Source of the DNA: Dipteronia dyeriana
Taxonomy: Eukaryota > Streptophyta > Magnoliopsida > Sapindales > Sapindaceae
Length of the DNA stretch: 64,000 nucleotides
Assembly: GCA_032871835.1 (NCBI GenBank)
Contig: CM065295.1
Span: 81,771,819-81,835,818 of the forward strand
Direction: 5' to 3'
The position numbers and the translations under genes are program-made. Below the pieces are notes generated by a model that did not search any database, had not been told where the DNA came from, and worked only from the letters and a program-made list of their open reading frames with translations. Within the stretch, counting starts at the first letter, position 1. Each line of letters opens with the position of its first letter. This document shows, piece after piece, positions 45,778 to 57,375 of this stretch.

Positions 45778-48393
45778 TAATGGATTACGTTGAAAAAAGA
45801 TCAGAACAAGACAGGGGAAAGAAACGGCTCGTAATTGATTACAAACCACTTAATCTCTTCCTCCAGGATGATAAGTTCCCGGCTCCCATAGCCAATTCGC
45901 TTTTTTCTCAGATTCCTGGGGCCACGATCTTTTCCAAGTTCGACTTGAAGGGGGCCTTCTGGCAAATTGGGATCCATCCTTCAGATCGGCCCAAAACGGC
46001 CTTTTGCCTCCCTAATGCCCACTATCAATGGACCGTCCTTCCTTTTGGGCTAAAGACAGCCCCTTCCCTATTCCAAAAGGCAGTCACCAGAATTTTCCGT
46101 CCAATACTACACACGGCCCTGCTATACATTGACGACATTCTTCTATTTTCATCTGACAAAGAATCACACAGTGCTCTCCTACAACAGTTTCACCATATCC
46201 TTGATAAATATGGAATCATGTTATCAGAAAAAAAGAGCTCGATAGGTGTCACATAAATTGAGTTTCTTGGCATGAAAATCAAATATGGATCTTATGCCCC
46301 TGGACCCCACCTTGCAAGACAACTTCTTGTCTTTCCAGATTCCAACCTCTCGCAGAAACAACTCCAACAGTTTCTTGGCATTATCAACTACATCAGAGAC
46401 TTCATTCCACAAGCCAGTCGCTACACCTCCTGCTTATCCAAGCTTCTCAAGAAGGATCCTCCACAATGGACCACCCTCCACACCAAGGCAATATCCCACC
46501 TTAAAAGCGTTGCACAGAAGCCTCTACCCTTGCATATTCCTTCATCAGGGAACCTCATTCTGTAAACAGACGCTAGTGACAACTTCTGGGGGGCCATCCT
46601 CATCGAAGAAACCCAAAGAAAGCGTCATTACTGTGGCCACGCCAGCGGTCAATTCAAAGAAGCCCAAAAACACTATCACACCATCTACAAAGAGATCCTT
46701 GCTGTAAAAAATGGAATCTCCAAGTTTGACTTCCACCTCAAAACCACCAAATTTACCATTGAAATGGACAACTCATCCTTCCCCAAGGTGCTTGAGTTCC
46801 GCAACAAGCTCCCTCCAAATCCCCAGCTCCTAAGACTTAAAGATTGGTTCTCCAGATACGACTTTTCAGTCAAACACATAAAAGGCCACCATAACATTAT
46901 CCCAGATATGCTCTCACGACCTCACCTTGTTACCCTTCTCTCCCGTACCGGTCCTGTCCCCTTGATTTACATGATGTCTTCCCAGGCCTCATCATCTACT
47001 GCTTCACCTTCTCCCCCACTGCCACCTATGTTCCCACCAAAGTTCATGTCCGCCTCCACACCAGGCCATCTCCCCACTATCCAACAAATTCAAAATTTTG
47101 CAAGATTGTATCTTCCTAGATATCTCTCTCAGATCAACAGTCAAGGCTGCCACCACCAGTTAGCCAACCCCAGTAAACCTTTTCTCGACCCTTTTATATC
47201 AACTCCGTTCTACTACTATTCAGACCAGGTGTTATGGTTCATGTGGTGCTTATCGGTTCTCCATCACCATGCCATGGTTTTCCCTCTCCAGTCACTGTAT
47301 GGCTTGGTCCAGAGCCCAACCTCGATCAACCTCCAAACTTTTCTTCAATGGTTCAAGCCCCTATCGGTTTGGCAGACCGAACTTACCAGTCTCATGGGCC
47401 TATACCATCTTCGGAAAATGGACCCTGAACAGGCCTTCAAAGTCTGCTGTATTTGGATCTTTAACAGGCCCTACAGGTATAGCCCACATACTCAGATTCT
47501 TTAGAACCCTAACATCTCCTACGAGTGGGATACATCATATGACTACGAACTGTTGTTTCATACCAGTATCCAGATACCCCTTCTTAATTTCCTTTGTGAC
47601 GTCAACAATGACAATACGGATGTACTCTTTATCCTTCCTGACTTCCCAAGAGACCCCACGAGAAGTTTGCATCCTCTCCTGAATTCTTTCCTTCAGGACT
47701 CCCAAGACCAGGCTGACACGTGGCCCTGTTCCATCTGTGGGGCTCTCGACTCGGATGACGAATATCACTCCACTTGTAATTTAAGCAGTCCGTGACTGCT
47801 CCGCCCGCCTCTGCTTTATTATTATTATTGTATCCTCCAGCTGTCCGACCAGTTTCCTGTTTTCTTTTTGCTTTGTCGTGTTTATCTTGTTTGTGTCGGC
47901 CATCGCCTTGAGCCTTATCTCTTGTAAAATATGTTTGCCAGCCAGAGGAGGTATCCTTTCCCTATATAAGGAACCGATCCTCTCTGTAAAAAGATTATCA
48001 GAAAATCAATAAAGTTTGTGTATTTGTGTTTAATGGCTTTCTAAATAGTTTTCCTCTTCTGATCTTCAGACGGTTCTATGTCTGAAACTATGATTCTTCA
48101 AGATCCTAGTATGCTCTATGCTTGCCTCGTATGAGGACCCTGCATATCAGAACAGATTTTGTATACTAGTTTAGTATATCGGCTGGACACCCTGGACACA
48201 TCCAGAATCAGAATGTTGCTGGCTATGATGAACTCAGGTTTAACAAAGCCCCGTACTGACTGGTTTGGCTTTTGAGATCCATCCATCTCTGACAGTATCT
48301 GGCCATCAAAGTACCATGTTAAGGCCGTTGGAAGGCCGTCTGTGGGGAAAACATGGTCGTGGTCCTCTCTGTGAGATGGTAGTGGAGCTCTAT
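45778..48393 (+). pseudogene. endogenous pararetrovirus fragment, copy 2, includes RT active-site region
   Basis: Plus-strand partner of copy 1, extending about 0.56 kb further 5'. It contains the RT palm: RLVIDYKPLN near 45830, FSKFDLKGAFWQIGIHPSD near 45935, LPFGLKTAPSLFQ near 46040 and YIDDILLFSS near 46125-46155. The connection and RNase H follow, then the C-terminal region, promoter and leader. All pieces lie in one frame, broken by stops at 46254-46256, 46563-46565 and 47502-47504. Copy 1 has no stop at the position matching the third. Upstream gag-like, movement and protease regions are missing. TATATAAG (47963) and AATAAA (48008) mark the pregenomic RNA control region. A sequence starting TGGTAGTGGAGC (48377) resembles a tRNA-Met primer site, 5 bases before the copy ends. 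Confidence 0.85.
47963..47970 (+). promoter_or_regulatory. viral TATA box, copy 2
   Basis: TATATAAG within CCCTATATAAGGAACC, similar in form to caulimovirid pregenomic promoters. A poly(A) signal AATAAA follows at 48008-48013. Direction is outward from the inverted repeat into the TA-rich flank. Confidence 0.6.
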
Positions 48394-48413
48394 AAATATA
48401 TAATATTTGATAT

Positions 48414-48445
<32 letters not shown>

Positions 48446-48803
48446 CTATTATATAATATATTATTGTATATATTTATATAACAGCATTATAAATATATAT
48501 ATATATCATAATATATATTGTATTAATATATATATAAATATATATATATTACATATATATTATATATTATATATATAATATTTAATTATTATATATAAGA
48601 ATATACAATATATTATTATTTTTAATAATATATAATCGTAATATTATATATATTATAGAATATATATATATTATAGAATATTAATATACTAATTATGTAA
48701 ATATTATAATATATAATATTTTATATAATATTTATATATATTAAATATATTATATATTAATATTCTATAATATTATATTTTATAATATATAAAAACTGTA
48801 TTA

Positions 48804-48848
<45 letters not shown>

Positions 48849-49454
48849 ACTTGAATACTTTTAGTTCTAGTTGGAAATAAATTATTTTGGAATATATATA
48901 TTCATATATATATATATATATAAGGGACACTTTGTTGATTTGATATTCTAGTTGGAAATAAATTATTTTGGAATATATATATTCATATATATATATATAT
49001 ATATATATATAAGGGACACTTTGTTAATTTGAAAATTTTGTCTCGTCTTGTTCTAACCATATGAAACGTATAATAGTACAACTAATAGTTTTAAAAAATG
49101 ATTTTTTTTATATATAAAAAAGGTGAAAAACAAAAAAAAACAAAAAATAAGTATTTTGTGTTTTTCAAATATTTCACTTTTAACACTGTTTTTTTTTTTA
49201 AAATAAAATAAAAAATAGTTAACGAACGCGTTTTTTAAAACGCGCTCCTGGTAGGTCATGACACTTTTGATATTAAAATATATAAGTTAATGGATAATGG
49301 ATCTTTTAATATTAATATATAATGGTTCTTTTACAGGTGTACAAATAGGTAACAAGTCTTTCCATTTTTTATTACAAAAGTAATCAAAAAGTATTAATGT
49401 AACTAATAGGTCCCACACAAAACAAGAACAATAAATTGAAATTGTTTTTTTTTT

Positions 49455-50560
49455 ATCCGTCCTGTAAACGTTTTTCAGTTGCTGTCTTTCGCAAATAAAA
49501 ATAAAAATGAAAACAGTATTTTTGGTTTCATTTTCAATTTTTGAAAACGCGTCTGATAGCAAATACTGAAAGCTGTATTTTGAAAATGAAAACGGAAAAA
49601 ACGCGTCTGATAAGTTAACCGAAAACTATCAAAAATTGAAATATCAATTTTAGTATTTTGTTTAATATTATTACAACTATAAACAAATTGATTAAATAAT
49701 TAACCAAAATATTTTTTGTATTGTAATTTTTAAATTAAACAAAAGTAACACATCAAAATTTAATTCAAAAAAACATATAAAAAAAATGAATTAATCAAAA
49801 CTAAACTCTTAAATTATAAATAAATAATTATAATATATATATATTATTATATAATTATATTAAATATTATTACATATATTATAATTTATATTATAATAAT
49901 ATATATTATTTTATATATTAAGAATTATTATATTTGTTATACATTAAATATTATTATATTTTTTATATTATATTTTTATATATAATAAAACATAATATAT
50001 GACATTATATCCTATGTAAATATATAATATTTGATATTATATATATAATATTATATAATATATTATTATATATTTATAAATATATATATATATATATATA
50101 TATCATAATATATATAGTATTAATATACATATATATAATAATATATAATATATTATTTTATTAATAATATATATATATATATATTAGAATATTATTTCAT
50201 AATATTTACATAATTATAAAATATTATATATTATATTATATTAATATTATATGATAATATATATTAATTTACTAATTATGTAAATATTATAATAACTATA
50301 TTATAATATATATCATATATTAATATTCTATAATATTTTATGTTATAATATACATAAAAAATTATATATATATATATATAAGAGGGGCACTTTAGTAATT
50401 TCAAAATCTTGTTCCGTCTTGTCCTAGTTATATCAAACGCATAACAGTACAATTAATAGTTTAAGATTTTTTTAATATAAAAAAAAGTGAAAAACAAAAT
50501 AAATAAATAAAAGAGAAAAACGAAAAACGAAAACGGATTGAAAAACAGCTGCATAATGGG
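49455..50560 (+). mobile_element. Tourist-like (TA)n-core element, copy C
   Basis: The left domain starts CCGTCCTGTAAACGTTTTTC, with ACGCGTCTGATAGCAAATAC. The TA core is at about 49835-50380. The right domain runs GGGGCACTTTAGTAATTTC to ACGGATTGAAAAACAGCTGC. No TTA duplication was seen at the exact ends, probably because copy D abuts. Confidence 0.7.
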
Positions 50561-51485
50561 ACTTTAAAAGTGAAATATTTGAAAAACACAAAATATTTGT
50601 TTTTTGTTTTTATTTTTGTTTTTTATTTTGTTTTTCACTTTTTTATACATAAAAAAAATCATTTCTTTTAACTATTAATTGTATTGTTATGCATTTGATA
50701 TGGCTATGACAAGACGAGACAAGATTTTCAAATGACCAAAGTGCCGCTCTTATATATATATATATATATATTCCAGAATAATTTATTTCTAACTAGAGTT
50801 AAAAGCATTCATGCAATAATATATATATTATATTATAATATTTTTTATGTATATATTACTATATATAAATATTATACAAAATATTATATATTATAATATT
50901 TACATAATTAGTATAGAATATATATATTATGATTATATATATTATTAAATATAATAATATATTATATATTATTATATATAACGATAAAATATTATATATA
51001 ATATTTGAATAATATATATGTAATTTTATATATATATATATATATAATGTTATTATATATATATAATATAGTCATAATTTTATTATATAATAATGATATA
51101 TATATATATATTATAATTTTATAGTTATTTATTTATAATTTAAGAGTTTATTTTTGATTAATTCATTTTTTGATATGTTTTTTCGAATTAATTTTTGATG
51201 AGTTAATTTTGTTTAATATAAAAATTAGATTGGTTAATTATTTAATCAATTTGTTTATAGTTGTAATAATATTAAACAAAATGTCAAAATTGATATTTCA
51301 ATTTTTGATGGTTTTCGGTTAACTTATCAGACGTGTTTTTTCAGTTTTCACTTTCAAAACTCAGCTTTCAGTATATGCTACCAAACGTTTTTTCAGAATT
51401 GGAAACTGAAACCTAAAATACTGTTTTCATTTTCATTTTTATTTTCGAAAAACAGTAACTAAAAAACGCTTACAGGATATAACCC
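50561..51485 (-). mobile_element. Tourist-like (TA)n-core element, copy D, inverted
   Basis: Same family in the opposite orientation. It begins (plus) with ACTTTAAAAGTGAAATATTTG, includes AAGTGCCGCTCTTATATATA, a TA core (50750-51120) and the left domain reversed (AATTGATATTTCAATTTTTG; AACGCTTACAGGATATAACCC). It shares its boundary with copy C, so together they form a large inverted repeat. Confidence 0.7.
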
Positions 51486-51488
51486 TTA

Positions 51489-51863
51489 GGGCCCGTCCTG
51501 TAAGCGTTTTTCAGTTGTATTTTTTTGAAAATAAAAATGAAAAATGAAAACAGTATTTTTGGTTTCATTTTCGATTTCTGAAAATGCGTCTGGTAGCAAA
51601 TACTGAAAGTTGTATTTTGAAAATGAAAACGGAAAAAACGCGTCTGGTAGGTTAACCGAAAACTATCAAAAATTGAAATATCAATTTTAGTATTTTGTTT
51701 AATATTATTACAACTATAAACAAATTGATTAAATAATTAACCAATATAATTTTTGTATTATAATTTTTAAATTAAACAAAAGTAACACATCAAAAATTAA
51801 TTCAAAAAAACATATAAAAAAAATGAATTAATCAAAACTAAACTCTTAAATTATAAATAAATA

Positions 51864-51905
<42 letters not shown>

Positions 51906-52732
51906 AAAAATATAATTGTATATATTATATTAATATATATATACATATTATAATAATATATTAAATATTATTACATTTTTTATATATGAAAAATTATTTT
52001 TATATATAATAATTCATAATATATGACATTATATCCTATGTAAATATATAATATTTGATATTATATATTTATAAATAAATATATAAATATATATATTATA
52101 ATATATATATTGTATTAATATACATATATATATATATATATATTATATTATTTTATATTTTATTATTATATTTAATAATAATATATATATATATCATAGA
52201 ATATTATTTCATAATATTTACATAATTATAAAATATTATAATATTATATATATATTATTATATAATATATATTTTAAAAATATTTTATAAATTATTATTT
52301 TACAATATTATATATTAATTTACTAATTATGTAAATATTATAATATATAATATTTTATATAATATTTATATATAGTAATATTTTTTATAATATACATAAA
52401 ATATATTATATTTATAATATATATAAGGGGGCACTTTGGTAATTTAAAAATCTTGTTCCGTCTTGTCCTAACCATATCAAATGCATAACAGTACAATTAA
52501 AAGTTTAAGATTTTTTTTAATATAAAAATGTGAAAAACAAAAACGAAAAACGAAAAGCAAGTATTTTGTGTTTTTCAAATTTTCCACTTTTAACACTGGT
52601 TTTGTTTTTTGTTTTTTGTTTTTTGTTTTTTTTTTTAAAATAAAATGAAAAACGGTTAACGAACGCGTTTTCGAAATCGTTTTTGAAAAATAAAAACGAA
52701 AACGGACTGAAAAACAGCTGCATGACGGGGCC
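51489..52732 (+). mobile_element. Tourist-like (TA)n-core element, copy E, complete with TTA duplication
   Basis: 1244 bp. Left end GGGCCCGTCCTGTAAGCG; right end (minus strand) GGCCCCGTCATGCAGC; both continue with GTTTTTCAGT-type sequence. It is flanked by TTA at 51486-51488 and 52733-52735. TTA plus GGGCC-type ends is the hallmark of PIF/Harbinger (Tourist). The core is mostly TA-rich (51870-52435). No transposase. This is the reference copy for the array. Confidence 0.8.
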
Positions 52733-53056
52733 TTATTTTCTTGATTCTTTAGAAATGTTTTTAGATTGGGCTTTACTCCTACAACTGAAGTTGATTCTCC
52801 ATTTTGCATTTTTGTGTCAATCTGGTGGTGCCATCTAAAAAAATGTGTTTCTGTTTTTTGAAGGGAGGTTCTCTATTAAGAATGTCCTAAAATTATAAGC
52901 TAAGGACGTCCAACCACAACTACATATTCATATTAGGTGTGAGTATTTATTAACATAGGACTATGGGCCCGTTGTGAATGTGTGATTGTGATTGTGATTG
53001 AACGTTCTGAAATTATAAAATCAGAACGGTTCTGATTAGAGAATTATTCTTTTTTA

Positions 53057-53060
<4 letters not shown>

Positions 53061-53098
<38 letters not shown>
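53061..53098. repeat. (GT)n microsatellite
   Basis: 19 uninterrupted GT units. It produces a spurious Cys-Val open frame. Confidence 0.95.
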
Positions 53099-53268
53099 TT
53101 GAACAAGTCAATAGTCTGTGGAGATCTACTAAGATCAAGCACTACGTTTTCTACCTATCTTTGTAAAAATGTGTATAGTAAGATTCGAACATTTCACCCC
53201 TTACGTGAAATGAGAGATACATATGTTTCAATACTTCAAGTGGATAATTGGCAATACACTAATAGAAC

Positions 53269-53452
53269 AATATTAAACATCTCACCTCTAATCCCACAAA
53301 TTTCATCCTAACACATGTGACAACTGAGGTATCATTTGGTGTGTGGACAAACATTAATAGAATAGTGTTTGTCTACTCACTAAGTGACAGCTCAGTTGTC
53401 ATGTGTGTTAAGATAAAAATAGTTGGATTATAGATGAGATGTGTAACATTAC
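53269..53452. repeat. foldback element, about 180 bp
   Basis: The innermost exact arms TAACACATGTGACAACTGAG (53309-53328) and the near-complement at 53391-53410 extend outward with few mismatches to about 53269 and 53452 (ACATCTCACCTCTAATCC versus GGATTATAGATGAGATGT). The loop itself holds GGACAAACAT...GTGTTTGTC. Likely a MITE; a small-RNA hairpin is possible. Confidence 0.65.
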
Positions 53453-55144
53453 TGAAACCAATAACCATTCATCACTCATCAGATAAATCAATAACCAATT
53501 TGAGTGATGCTTATGCTTCATTTGGAGAATCAGCAATAAATCAATCACCACTCTTCAAATCGATCAATAACCAATTTGAGTGTTAATGTGGACCCGATTG
53601 CATTAAAATTGCTACCTATCTAATTAAAATATAGCTTCAAATCTTGAATTTTGATTCTCACCTCACCTCACATTGTCCCAATCTAAATCAATATTTTGGA
53701 TTAATTCTATCTTTCGGTTGTATAAAACTTAAAAATTTAGTTGAATAGTCTATACCATTGACTTGTTATATTAGACATGTGCCAATAGACTGTAAATGTG
53801 AGGGGAGGATCTGGATCTTAAAAGCCACAAAGATACAAAGTTGATAGACGAATAGACAAATCTAACATATTTTTGAAATCAAAATTCACTTTTAATCTTG
53901 TTTTCAAAATAAACCACATTCAACCAAAACTTTTAAAAACCATTCAAAACTAACCTGAAAGTGATGAAACTACCCCTAGGTTTTTTATTCTTCTCTTTCT
54001 TTATCTTTTCTTAGTTCTTCAGTTTCTATATCCAAAATCCTTTTTTCTTCCTTCAGTTCACCATACGGCGAGTTTTAATGGTTTAAATAGCTAACAATTT
54101 TTGTATTGGTGTATATTTCATGCGTTTTGATAATATTTTAGATTTTTTTCATGGTTTTCAAGATCAATTATAAATTTTTCCTAAATTTTGGATTTTGGAT
54201 TTTGGATTTTTGATCAATGTTGCATGGTAGTCAGCCATGTAATATTTCAAAGTTCATCATGTAACATATTCTTCAATTTCTGAGTTTTTGACGAACACTA
54301 CATAGTAGCTTGTCATGTAATATGTTTTCAATTCATCATGTAACATATATGACATGTAATTCATTAAAGGCAACGTAGTCTTTTTACTAGCAGGGTTGAT
54401 TAAAAACGAAATTTTGCTATAACTCGGTTAGAATTGAATTTGACGAATTTCATTCGGTTATCATTATAATTCGCTCAAGTTTGTAACATAAAAACACAAG
54501 TTATAGGTCATTTTAGATCACTGCCATGTTTTTTATTCGTCTATGTGACAATCGAACCTAAAGCTAAGAACACCCCCCAATAAGGCGGAAAACAACATAT
54601 CTTTGACTATTAATAGGGAGGTTGAACCGAAATTTGCTCTAACAACCTCCCTATCTCACTCCTCAAATTATTTTCTGGCCAATGCCTTCCCAAATGTATG
54701 GAGAGAAGGCTTCTTCTCCATTTTTTTTCACTCCTTGATTAAAATAAGTGGTCAAGATTGATGATTCTACATTCTTCATATTCAATGTAATGAAAATATA
54801 AGGAGCCATTTTTTTCACTCCAAGTCATTTTTAGGGAGGCTTGTTGGAGCATTAACTTTTTATATAGCTTCTTAATTGTTATTTCCCACCATTTCCACTT
54901 GTTGTTAAGGACATTTCTGTTTTAGAATATTTTTTTAAGGGCAAAATTGTTATTCTTCCTTTTTATTGGTAAATTGATGTATTTACAAAACTCAAGGACC
55001 ACGGATACTAAAAAAAGCAAAAACGTTTTAAAAAAAATTGATATTTGAGCAAAAGTTAGGGAGTGATATTGATAATGAGCCTTTAATTCGTAATTTTATC
55101 CGTACGGTAGTAGGTGTAAGGTGTGTGGGACTGAGAAAAGAAGA
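53453..55144. other. upstream flank of the hydrolase pseudogene, no gene recognised
   Basis: Contains a local direct duplication near 53480-53580 (ATCAATAACCAATTTGAGTG twice). A repeated word, TTGGATTTTGGATTTTTG-like, lies near 54188. A pair of GTAACATAT/CATGTAAT stretches lies near 54240-54350. No coding region supported. Confidence 0.4.
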
Positions 55145-56563
55145 ATGAGTGTGTGGACAGTAAGAGCTTCCCCTCCGGTGGCAAATGGAATAGGTCCGGT
55201 GAGCAATCAGAATTTGCAGCAGAGAAACAGATCACTGAAACTTGTTCCTTGTTGTACTGCCAGTACTGGTGGAGACGTTTTGGATGTTGAAGAGATAAGG
55301 GAGAGATCCAAAAAGTGGCAATGGAAGGAAGGGCCGTTATTCCATTAATTACTTGCTTTCTTCTTCTAATTCTCCCCACCTTCAACTCGTCCATGGATTC
55401 GGCGCTTCCATTCCTCACTGGCGCAGGTTCAACCTCTCGTTTTCATTCTGATTTTTTCTTATTTACATATATGGAAAAGTGTACCTTTGATTGATTTCAG
55501 GAATATTAGCACACTAACAAAATACTACACGGTTTACGCCATTGACCTTGTAGGATTTGGCGCCTCAGATAAGCCTGCAGGTTTTTCATATACTACGGAG
55601 GCATGGGCTTAGGTATGTTGAAGCATCGCTTCATAATTCATGTACATTATACATTATGCATTATAATACATAAATGTGTAATCTAACCAACTCACCCCTG
55701 CCCACATGTACAGTTAATATTAGACTTCTTGGATGAAGTTGTTGGGAAGCCACTGTGCTTATAGGCAACTCTGTTGGCAGTCTTGCTTGTGTCATTGCTG
55801 CCTCAGGTATAAATTAAATATTACTTGCACCACCTATTCGATCTGTTGATTTCATTCTATTATATTCTTTCCTAGAAGAATCCAGTAAAACACTTGTCCA
55901 AGGCCTCGTGCTCTTGAATTGCTCTGGTGGCATGAATAACAAGGCAATTGTAGATGATTGGAGAATTAAGTTGTTGCTACCTCTGTTCTGGTTCATCGAT
56001 TTTCTCTTGAAGCAAAGGGTAATTGCGTCCGCCATTTTTGACCTTGTAAAACAAAGAGATACATTGAAGAACATTCTACTGTCTGTCTATGGAAATAAGG
56101 AATCAGTGGATGAAGTACTAGTACAGGTAATATTATTATTACTAGTATTCTCAGATCGATCTCTTGCATGTTATATATACATATATTCAGAATTCATCAG
56201 GACTCCCTGGCTGGTTGGTATGTGCAGATCATTAGTGAGCCGGCAAATGATGAAGGAGCGCTTGATGCATTTGTTTCGATCATAACAGGCCCTCCAGGGC
56301 CGTACCCAGTGCAGTTGATGCCAAGAATCTCCTTACCAGTTCTAGTTTTATGGGGTGATCAGGACACATTCACTCCACTTGATGGACCTGTTGGTAAATA
56401 CTTCTCATCTCTACCTACTCAAAATTCAAATGTATAGCTATTTGTATTGGAAGGAGTTGGACATTGTCCCCATGACGACAGACCTGACTTGGTTCATCAA
56501 AATCTGCTTCCTTGGTTGGCTCATCTTCCTGCTATTGCTGCACCACACACACACCTCAATTAG
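55145..56563 (+). pseudogene. chloroplast-type alpha/beta hydrolase, four disabling lesions
   Basis: Five exons with intact GT-AG sites: 55145-55426, 55501-55612, 55714-55806, 55879-56126 and 56228-56563. The N-terminus MSVWTVRASPPVANG looks like a plastid transit peptide. The fold shows HGFGAS..HWRR (oxyanion region), YAIDLVGFGASDKP, the nucleophile elbow GNSVGS, LLNCSGGMNNKAIVDDWRIK, the acid VLWGDQD, and the His motif GVGHCPHDDRPDLVH. This pattern matches the Arabidopsis At5g19850-type hydrolases as I remember them; substrate unknown. Lesions seen: a one-base gain near 55330 (frameshift after WQWKE), TAG at 55610-55612, a one-base loss near 55753 in exon 3, and TAG at 56435-56437. Because all splice sites and the catalytic triad codons are preserved, the loss may be recent, or sequencing errors may contribute. 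Confidence 0.85.
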
Positions 56564-56764
56564 TTATACATTTTTTTAAAACCTCTCTCTTGTATTATTA
56601 ACTTCTTTAATATATATAAATAAACTAATTACAAGTAAATTTAGATGGGTTTCAAAACTAATTATCAACTATTGGTGTTTGGATTGTAATTACTAACCTA
56701 ATATGTTAGAACAATTATTCTAATGTTTTCCTTTGAACAATTTTAATCTGTTTACTTGTGGTGC

Positions 56765-57338
56765 TGTTAATATGTGGTTATTGATGTAAAGTTGATCTAA
56801 GATGTAGATCAAGCTTTGCTAGGTGTGAAATCAACACCAAGCAAGAGAAAGCTAGCTTAAAGAGAAGCTACAAATTCTTAACAATGGCTTATATATGTAG
56901 ATCAAGCTTTTTCATTGATTGATCTAGAACGTACAGTTGTACCTTTATATACAAGAGCTCTGGTCAATCATGACCATTTATCTCTAACAACTTCTTTATT
57001 TGTAATCCTAACAGCTTAATTAGGAGTTGTTTTACATTCCCTTTGGCTAACTTAATTATAAGCTGATATCAGCTGCTTTTAATAATAACCATCTGATATC
57101 TCTAAACCTTCACAATAGCCACTAGATCTTGTTGGTGCTATACTGTTGGTTAGCTGAACCAAGCTGCACTGGATCATTTTACCAGAATTCTGGTTTTCTA
57201 ACTCTGCTTCTGTAATAGCTTGACTGTTGGATTGCATATTACAAGTTGACTGACATGTAATACCAGCTTGATTGATATCATTGATTAAGCTGTAAACTAT
57301 TACTGTCTTGTTTTTGCTATATCGTCTTAAGTCCAACA
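56765..57338 (-). mobile_element. solo LTR (copia-type)
   Basis: On the minus strand it starts TGTTGGACTTAAG and ends CACATATTAACA. Inside are TTGTATATAAAGGTAC (TATA) and a downstream region with AGCTTGATCTAC repeated (near 56815 and 56905 on plus). No internal coding sequence adjoins. Flanks GGTGC and ATTAT do not match, so the borders are tentative. A minus-strand frame at 57079-57339 is read-through of the LTR. Confidence 0.5.
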
Positions 57339-57375
57339 ATTATGTTGACAACTAAAGAGTTTCACTAATCTATTA

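Larger units (their letters stand above)
43739..48393. repeat. large inverted repeat formed by the two viral copies
   Basis: The left arm (43739-45777) and right arm (46342-48393) are near-identical reverse complements of about 2.04 kb, separated by a 564-bp loop (45778-46341). Mismatches are scattered single bases and a few small indels; the outer ends of the arms (GAGCTCCACTACCATCTCAC) are exact. The coding parts diverge from the centre, so both promoter regions lie outermost. Confidence 0.92.
43194..49245 (+). mobile_element. Tourist-like (TA)n-core element, copy B, containing the pararetrovirus insertion
   Basis: The left domain is at 43194-43560 (GGCGCGTCTTGTAAGCG; ACGCGTTTGGTAGCATATGC) and the TA core begins at 43570. 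The core is interrupted at 43739-48393 by viral sequence and resumes at 48394-48850. The right domain is at 48930-49245 (GGGACACTTTGTTAATTTG; AACGAACGCG). A block with CTAGTTGGAAATAAATTATT is duplicated near 48865 and 48950. Removing the viral part leaves about 1.4 kb, close to the other copies. Confidence 0.65.

Noticed and set aside
45222..45849. Several overlapping frames antisense to the viral RNase H
   Set aside because: They mirror the coding strand of the inverted copy and have no family resemblance.
43739..48393. Active or complete virus
   Set aside because: Only the RT/RNase H and non-coding third is present, with in-frame stops; movement, coat and protease regions are absent.
53160..53200. 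tRNA-derived element on the minus strand (GTTCGAATCTTACT)
   Set aside because: Box B-like only; no box A and no tail could be placed.
57079..57339. 86-codon minus-strand frame
   Set aside because: Lies wholly in the solo LTR and starts at its edge; no known domain.
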